A DNA stretch of 64,000 nucleotides from Paenibacillus lupini (GTDB lineage Bacteria; Bacillota; Bacilli; Paenibacillales; Paenibacillaceae). The stretch spans positions 333,188 to 397,187 of the forward strand of contig NZ_JAASRW010000003.1 of assembly GCF_011761355.1 (NCBI RefSeq). The letters are read 5' to 3'. Numbering within the stretch: position 1 is the first letter of the stretch; each line of letters opens with the position of its first letter. A program made the translations under genes and the position numbers. Shown here one piece after another: positions 59,390 through 64,000 of this stretch. The notes beneath the pieces are model-generated. The model did no database searches, was not told the DNA's origin, and was given only the letters and a program-made list of their open reading frames with translations.

Positions 59390-60541
59390 ATGGATATTTC
59401 AAAGCTTCAGCCCGAGTGGAAAGTAGAGAAGATTGAGGTTGCGACTCTTACAGGTGAGCGTGCGAGAAGCGCGGGTTCGAACGGCAGGCTTGGAGATCAC
59501 GGTAAAAATTGTTCCGTTCGTATCGCGCGAATTACAATTGATGGTGAGACGGGCTTTGGTCACACAGGATCATTGTCGGAGGAATTGGCGGAGGCCGTTG
59601 TTGGCATGAGGCTGATCGATCTCTTCGACGAGAACAGCAAAGTGCTTGAGCCGTATCGTATTCCGCTTGAATATCCGATTCTGGATTGGCTGGGGCGCAG
59701 ACAGAATACTCCTGTATACGAATTAATAACCGCTGTCAATCGCGAGCCGGGTTCGCCGCTTGTTGTCCCTTGTTATGATACTTCGCTGTATTTCGATGAT
59801 CTTCACCTGCAGAATGAGCAGGATGCAGTGGCGCTGCTCAAAGAGGAAGCGGAGCAGGGCTTCGCCAAAGGTCATCGGAATTTCAAAATTAAAGTCGGCC
59901 GCGGAGGCAGGCACATGCCGCTGTGGGAAGGGACGAAGCGGGATATCGCGATCATTCATGGTGTCGCCGAAGTTGCCGGACCAGCGGGGAAGATTATGAT
60001 TGATGCCAACAATGCTTATAACTTGAATTTGACGAAAGAAGTGCTGGCAGCCGTCCAAGATGTGAATCTTCATTGGATCGAAGAGGCATTTCACGAAGAT
60101 GATGCCTTGTATGCGGATTTGAAAGCGTGGCTTCGTGAACGTGGACAAAATGTACTCATTGCCGATGGAGAGGGGCTTGCATCTCCACATCTCGTCCATT
60201 GGGCGAAAAAAGGTCTTGTTGACGTACTGCAATATGACATTATTTATCCGGGCTTTACGCATTGGCTGGAGCTTGGCGCGGATTTGGACCAAGCGGGACT
60301 GCGTTCTGCACCTCACTGTTACGGTAATGCCTACGGCATCTTCGCACTTAGCCATATCGCTGCTGCGATTCATAATTTCGAGTTCGTCGAATACGATGAT
60401 ATCGCAATCGAAGGCATGGATACATCGGCTTATCGGGTGGAGAATGGCCAGTTCTACGTTCCTAATAAGGCTGGTTTTGGTCTCGATTTTGATGAGGAGC
60501 TATTTGGAAGTCGAGTTCTGGCAAATGGCTGGAGCCGTTAA
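59390..60541 (+). CDS. Enolase-superfamily (mandelate racemase/muconate lactonizing-like) enzyme
   Basis: A 383-residue enzyme with an alpha/beta barrel. The catalytic Lys is in NFKIKVGRGG, and the metal ligands are the Asp of MIDANNAY, the Glu of WIEEAFHEDDA and a Glu/Asp in ADGEG. The final His/Glu region is APHCYGNAYGIFALSHIAAAI. The enzyme should form an enolate by removing the proton next to a carboxylate. The N-terminal WKVEKIEVATLTGERARSAG differs from better-known groups, and function is unknown. ATG 59390 is preceded by AGGGAGTG. A WYL regulator gene follows after 50 nt. Confidence 0.88.
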   Translation: MDISKLQPEWKVEKIEVATLTGERARSAGSNGRLGDHGKNCSVRIARITIDGETGFGHTGSLSEELAEAVVGMRLIDLFDENSKVLEPYRIPLEYPILDWLGRRQNTPVYELITAVNREPGSPLVVPCYDTSLYFDDLHLQNEQDAVALLKEEAEQGFAKGHRNFKIKVGRGGRHMPLWEGTKRDIAIIHGVAEVAGPAGKIMIDANNAYNLNLTKEVLAAVQDVNLHWIEEAFHEDDALYADLKAWLRERGQNVLIADGEGLASPHLVHWAKKGLVDVLQYDIIYPGFTHWLELGADLDQAGLRSAPHCYGNAYGIFALSHIAAAIHNFEFVEYDDIAIEGMDTSAYRVENGQFYVPNKAGFGLDFDEELFGSRVLANGWSR

Positions 60542-60591
60542 CGGACTTAATGGTATGATAGTGAGCAACACTATGAAATAGGTAGGTATTT

Positions 60592-61500
60592 ATGAAATTA
60601 GAGCGCTTGATCTCCATCATCTACAAGCTGCTTAATAACGATGTGCTGCCGGCATCCACCCTGGCAGAAGAGTTCCAAGTTTCTCAGAGAACGATCTATC
60701 GGGATATCGATGTGATCTGTGCGGCGGGATTTCCGGTTGTGTCGTATCAGGGGAACAAGGGCGGCTTTGGCATGATGGACGGATTCAAAATGGATAGAAG
60801 TCTGCTTGGCTCGTATGACGTCGATTCTTTGATCACCGTACTGAAGGGTCTTTCCACCGTCTTTGAGGACGAGCGTGCGCAGGGGACGATCGAGAGACTG
60901 CAAACGGTCGGAACGGAACAGCAGACTTCCAGCTTAGCGGTAGATTTTGAAACCCGCCGGATAGATCCCGAAGTTCTTCCGCTAATACGCACAGCCATTT
61001 CGGCAAGAACTATTATCCGGTTTGATTACATTAGTGGGAAGAATGAGCGGACAAACCGTGAGATGGAACCAATCAGGCTGCATTTCAAGTATGGCAACTG
61101 GTATATGTATGGTTATTGCCGAACGCGCTGTGATTATCGGGAGTTTCGGCTTTCCCGGATGGTGGAGTTATCCCTGACAGAGCATACCTTTCAGCCGCAC
61201 CAGGAGGTGCCTGAGGAGGCTGGTCCATTTGTGGGGGAGCAGATTCATGTAGAAGATGTGGTAATCCGGGTCGGGCAAGAGGCTTTAGCGGAAGCGATGG
61301 ATCAGTTCGGTCATGTGGAAAAATCCTTTCATACGGACGGCAGCATGATGATGCGAATCCCGGTGTATAAGCCTCTGGAAGCCTGCTGGCTATGGGCCAT
61401 TCTGCTAAGTTTCGGCAGCGGCGCCGAAGTGCTCGAGCCTAGTGGACTAAGAGATATCTTAAAACAAGAGCTCCAGAAAGCCCTCCAACTTTATGAGTAG
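60592..61500 (+). CDS. HTH/WYL-domain transcriptional regulator (YafY/DeoR-like)
   Basis: A 302-residue regulator. The N-terminus has a DeoR-type HTH (LISIIYKLLNNDVLPASTLAEEFQVSQRTIYRDIDVICAAGFPV in blocks). The middle has the WYL domain (IRLHFKYGNWYMYGYCRTRCDYREFRLSRM, where W-Y-M stands for WYL) and a C-terminal WCX-type segment. It should sense a small ligand or nucleic acid. It starts with ATG after TAGGTAG and is followed by a strong terminator that overlaps its stop. Confidence 0.92.
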   Translation: MKLERLISIIYKLLNNDVLPASTLAEEFQVSQRTIYRDIDVICAAGFPVVSYQGNKGGFGMMDGFKMDRSLLGSYDVDSLITVLKGLSTVFEDERAQGTIERLQTVGTEQQTSSLAVDFETRRIDPEVLPLIRTAISARTIIRFDYISGKNERTNREMEPIRLHFKYGNWYMYGYCRTRCDYREFRLSRMVELSLTEHTFQPHQEVPEEAGPFVGEQIHVEDVVIRVGQEALAEAMDQFGHVEKSFHTDGSMMMRIPVYKPLEACWLWAILLSFGSGAEVLEPSGLRDILKQELQKALQLYE

Positions 61501-61532
61501 TATGACACACTGTTGTCATACTACTTTTTTTA
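61496..61532 (+). terminator. Terminator after the WYL regulator gene
   Basis: AGTAGTATGACA-CACTG-TTGTCATACTACT followed by TTTTTT. The stop TAG of the gene is part of the left arm. Confidence 0.95.
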
Positions 61533-61570
61533 TAATGACAACATGACCAGTCAAAAAGGAGACGATATAC

Positions 61571-62095
61571 ATGATGAATTATCCATCAGAAATGTTTAAC
61601 TACCACACTTGGGCAAGCCAGACGATCCTTAGAAGAATCAAGGAGCTGCCAACCGCTGTACTGCATCAGGAAGTGAATAGCTCTTTCCCAACGATTGCCC
61701 ATGCACTTAATCATATTTATGCCGTTGATAAAATGTGGTATATGGTGTTAACGGGCACCGATATGGGAGAAGCGCTGCAAGAGTGCATGCCGTTAAATGG
61801 GCGTATCCTTCAGACGGTTGATGAGTACGTCAAACTTTTCACCGAGCTATCTGAACAGTTCAGAAAATGGATCGGTAGTGAGTCCGATTTGGACCGAACC
61901 ATTACGCTTAACAATCCATATGCCGGAATACGTGAAACACGCCTATCAGAGATCGTGCTTCAGGTGGCTAATCACGGAAGCTACCATAGAGGCAATATTT
62001 CTACTATGCTGCGTCAGTTGGGGCATGCTTCTACGATGAACGATTACGTATTATTCTTGTATCAGCAGCCTGCGGAACAGTCAGGGGCTTCATAG
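61571..62095 (+). CDS. DinB-family protein
   Basis: A 174-residue four-helix protein. Metal-binding His candidates are in MFNYHTWASQTIL, TIAHALNHIYAVDKMWY and VANHGSYHRGNISTMLRQLG. The last, with HxxxHR, is the strongest DinB mark. ATG 61571 follows AAGGAGACGATAT. It stands alone between two terminators. It is a second, distinct DinB paralogue in this window (the other is at 46862). The reaction is unknown. Confidence 0.9.
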   Translation: MMNYPSEMFNYHTWASQTILRRIKELPTAVLHQEVNSSFPTIAHALNHIYAVDKMWYMVLTGTDMGEALQECMPLNGRILQTVDEYVKLFTELSEQFRKWIGSESDLDRTITLNNPYAGIRETRLSEIVLQVANHGSYHRGNISTMLRQLGHASTMNDYVLFLYQQPAEQSGAS

Positions 62096-62111
62096 GCTAG
62101 GGTAACACGGC

Positions 62112-62145
62112 AACAGTGCGCGGTATATCGTGCACTGTTTTTTTT
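62112..62145 (+). terminator. Terminator after the second DinB gene
   Basis: AACAGTGCGC / GTGCACTGTT (one G-T pair) followed by TTTTTT. Confidence 0.88.
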
Positions 62146-62347
62146 GTGATCACATGTACAACTCGGGAGCCATCTCTGTGGTCTCTACAGGGCAGATTAA
62201 ATGCAATGAACATAACATAATTTGTTAATTTAATGGTATAAAATGTTGGTATTTTGATTAACGTACTGCGGACTATGACACTTTTTATCGAAAAATGCCA
62301 AAAACCACTCAATTAATAAGACGAATTTCCTCATTTTTTAATTTTAA

Positions 62348-62387
62348 TGTCATGTATATTGACATGAAAATTGCCCCCTCCTATAAT
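62348..62387 (+). promoter_or_regulatory. urtA promoter with TnrA/GlnR box
   Basis: TGTCATGTATATTGACA (62348-62364) is a perfect match to the TnrA/GlnR consensus TGTNAN7TNACA. Its last six bases are the -35 TTGACA (62359-62364), followed by a 17-nt spacer and TATAAT (62382-62387). Because the box covers the -35 element, binding should repress, as GlnR does in nitrogen excess. Activation from this position is less likely. Between 62146 and 62347 nothing else was identified. Confidence 0.85.
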
Positions 62388-62468
62388 GATGATGCGAACG
62401 ATGGAAATGCAATCCAATTTAATGTTCGTGATTAGAACAAAAACAAAGAAGAGTTGGGGAGTGGAGAG

Positions 62469-63719
62469 ATGAAAAAGAAATGGTTTTATCAGATGGGGCT
62501 CGTTGCAGTGGTACTTAGCTTACTGCTTGCAGCCTGCGGCAACAATGAAGAACCAGCATCCACGACAACAGAGAGCAGCTCGGGAGCTGCAACCGGCGAC
62601 ACAATCAAGGTAGGGGTGCTGCATTCTTTAAGCGGAACGATGGCAATCAGTGAGGTATCCGTTCGGGATGCTGAAATGATGGCGATTGAAGAGATAAACG
62701 CAGCCGGCGGCGTGCTTGGCAAGAAGATCGAAGCAATCCAAGAGGACGGTGCGTCCGACTGGCCAACCTTTGCTGAGAAAGCACGTAAGCTGATCTCGGA
62801 AGATAAAGTCGCAACCGTGTTCGGAGGATGGACGTCTTCCAGCCGTAAAGCGATGAAACCGGTGTTTGAAGAATTGAACGGCTTACTATGGTATCCGGTT
62901 CAATATGAAGGTCTCGAAGCTTCCCCTAACATTTTCTATACAGGTGCAACAACCAACCAACAAATCGTTCCGGCGGTTGACTGGCTGCTTGAGAATCGCG
63001 GCAAAAAGTTCTATCTGCTTGGTTCGGACTACGTATTCCCTCGTACAGCAAATCTGATCATCAAAGAGCAATTGAAAGCAAAAGGCGGAGAAATGGTTGG
63101 AGAGGAATATACGCCGCTTGGCCATACCGACTACAGCACAATCATCAGTAAGATCAAAGAAGCGAAACCAGATGTTGTGTTCAACACACTAAACGGTGAC
63201 AGTAACGTTGCATTCTTCAAACAGCTGCAGGATGCAGGCATTACGGCTAAAGATATGACGACATTGTCCGTGTCGGTGGCCGAAGAAGAAATTCGCGGCA
63301 TCGGCGTAGACGTGCTGCAAGGACAATTAGCTGCATGGAACTACTATCAAACGACGGATACACCAGCGAACAAGACTTTCGTTGAGAACTATAAGAAGAA
63401 ATACGGTGAAGACCGCGTAACGGCAGACCCAATTGAAGCAGGCTACACCGCAGTATACCTGTGGAAGGCTGCAGTAGAAAAAGCAGGCTCGACCGAAGTG
63501 GATAAAGTGAAAGAAGCGGCAAAAGGGCTTGAATGGGATGCTCCTGAAGGTAAAGTGACAATTGATGGAGAGACACAGCATATTTTCAAAACCGTGCGGA
63601 TCGGCGAAGTGCAGGCGGACGGACAGTTTAAAGAGCTGTGGAACTCCGGAGATGCGGTTAAACCAGATCCATTCCTGAAAGGTTACGACTGGGCAGCAAG
63701 CATCAAACCGACGGATTAA
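62469..63719 (+). CDS. urtA: Urea ABC transporter, substrate-binding lipoprotein
   Basis: A 416-residue type-I periplasmic-binding-fold lipoprotein. The signal peptide ([21 protein letters not shown]) ends with lipobox LLLAAC. UrtA marks are [34 protein letters not shown], the [30 protein letters not shown] motif (urea-binding region) and [19 protein letters not shown], in blocks. ATG 62469 is preceded by GGGGAGTGGAG; TTG 62454 is less likely. It is the first gene of the urt operon, nitrogen-regulated by the box upstream. urtB follows after a hairpin. Confidence 0.95.
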   Translation: MKKKWFYQMGLVAVVLSLLLAACGNNEEPASTTTESSSGAATGDTIKVGVLHSLSGTMAISEVSVRDAEMMAIEEINAAGGVLGKKIEAIQEDGASDWPTFAEKARKLISEDKVATVFGGWTSSSRKAMKPVFEELNGLLWYPVQYEGLEASPNIFYTGATTNQQIVPAVDWLLENRGKKFYLLGSDYVFPRTANLIIKEQLKAKGGEMVGEEYTPLGHTDYSTIISKIKEAKPDVVFNTLNGDSNVAFFKQLQDAGITAKDMTTLSVSVAEEEIRGIGVDVLQGQLAAWNYYQTTDTPANKTFVENYKKKYGEDRVTADPIEAGYTAVYLWKAAVEKAGSTEVDKVKEAAKGLEWDAPEGKVTIDGETQHIFKTVRIGEVQADGQFKELWNSGDAVKPDPFLKGYDWAASIKPTD

Positions 63720-63754
63720 TCGGGTGAGCTTCAGCTAAGCGGCAGCGATTAAGG

Positions 63755-63795
63755 TGGGGAGTATTCGACAGTTTTTTGCTTCGGATACTCCTTTT
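63755..63795 (+). terminator. Attenuating hairpin between urtA and urtB
   Basis: GGGGAGTATTCGA pairs with TTCGGATACTCC around an A/T-rich loop, followed by TTTTCCTTTT. It probably ends most transcripts after urtA, so that more binding protein than permease is made. Confidence 0.7.
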
Positions 63796-63832
63796 CCTTT
63801 TGTGGCGGAAATCATGAAGGAGTTGAGGGTGT

Positions 63833-64000
63833 ATGGAAGTAATTGTGTTGCAGTTGTTTAATGGGCTGAGCGTTAGTTCGATTTTGCTGCTGATTGCGCT
63901 TGGCTTAGCCATTACGTTTGGTTTGATGAAGGTGATCAATATGGCGCACGGGGAGCTTATTATGATCGGCGCTTACTCCACGTACTTGACGCAAAATATA
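63833..64000 (+). CDS. urtB: Urea ABC transporter permease, 5' part (cut by window edge)
   Basis: The first 56 codons are present, with no stop. The protein starts [20 protein letters not shown] and continues [35 protein letters not shown], the LivH/UrtB N-terminus with the conserved NMAHGE motif. ATG 63833 follows AAGGAGTTGAGG. It forms the membrane channel with UrtC. The remaining gene lies beyond 64000. Confidence 0.93.
   Translation, partial: MEVIVLQLFNGLSVSSILLLIALGLAITFGLMKVINMAHGELIMIGAYSTYLTQNI

Noticed and set aside
62480..63600. Minus-strand ORFs opposite urtA
   Set aside because: Shadow frames of a confidently identified gene, without ribosome binding sites.

Overview
The window looks like chromosome from a Gram-positive, endospore-forming member of the Bacillota, most likely Paenibacillus or a close relative. 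The evidence is AGGAGG-type ribosome binding sites with many GTG/TTG starts, a FadN/FadA/FadE/FadF/EtfAB set of the Bacillus type, three spore-coat-associated YheC/YheD ATP-grasp genes, a collagen-like exosporium-type protein, TnrA/GlnR and Fur boxes of the B. subtilis type, and very many intrinsic terminators. Base composition is near 50% GC by eye, with two exceptions: etfA/etfB are clearly GC-richer, and the 29.5-35.4 kb segment is clearly AT-richer. No rRNA, tRNA, CRISPR array, transposase or integrase was recognised.

Layout. 1-0.6 kb: a (CCCCAAA)n array, small hairpin repeats and two Fur-type boxes. 0.67-3.0 kb: a small ORF, a beta-propeller-like protein, a flavodoxin and an orphan Cas4/AddB-like four-cysteine protein. 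3.2-4.8 kb: an AraC regulator and an SRAP (HMCES/YedK) paralogue that has lost its catalytic residues. 4.9-20.4 kb: a fatty-acid beta-oxidation and electron-transfer region (etfA, etfB, fadF, fadN, fadA, fadE, an acyl-CoA ligase with a long acidic N-terminus, a thioesterase). It is interrupted by two large arrays of palindromes and by a five-copy array of a candidate structured 5'-UTR element. The acyl-CoA dehydrogenase would pass electrons to EtfAB and then to the membrane FeS protein FadF, which would reduce menaquinone. FadN and FadA complete the spiral, and the ligase and thioesterase control the acyl-CoA pool.

20.5-29.4 kb: small proteins, a repeat lipoprotein, a two-component system with a membrane-anchored molybdopterin oxidoreductase, a collagen-like protein, a self-regulated XRE operon, a secreted CYTH-like protein and a rhodanese. 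29.5-35.4 kb: an AT-rich insertion carrying a GHKL-type ATPase followed by an AAA+ ATPase / subtilisin-like protease pair. That pair matches the IetAS anti-phage architecture, so this is the best candidate for a defence island.

35.6-58.1 kb: a PhyH dioxygenase divergent from an AraC regulator, three YheC/YheD genes, a GH43 hydrolase, an OYE flavoenzyme, a MATE transporter, a VOC / ECF sigma / DinB group, an ABC exporter, an LRR protein, a GMC oxidoreductase fusion, an RCC1 protein, a TagO-like transferase and an SDR. 58.5-64 kb: a secreted Hcp-fold protein, an enolase-superfamily enzyme, a WYL regulator, DinB, and the start of a urea ABC transporter operon (urtA, partial urtB) behind a TnrA/GlnR-box promoter.

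Most notable: (1) the dispersed element GCTTACGAAGTAAGAAT...ATTCTTTTTAGGAGG, found in 5, 2 and 1 copies directly before the RBS of three unrelated genes; (2) the IetAS-like island with an extra GHKL ATPase; (3) two palindrome arrays that share a 124-125 bp period but have different spacers, one of them splitting etfB from etfA; (4) the catalytically dead SRAP paralogue; (5) three genes that appear to begin with ATT; (6) a Gram-positive Hcp-fold protein with a signal peptide. All calls come from reading the sequence; no database search was run.
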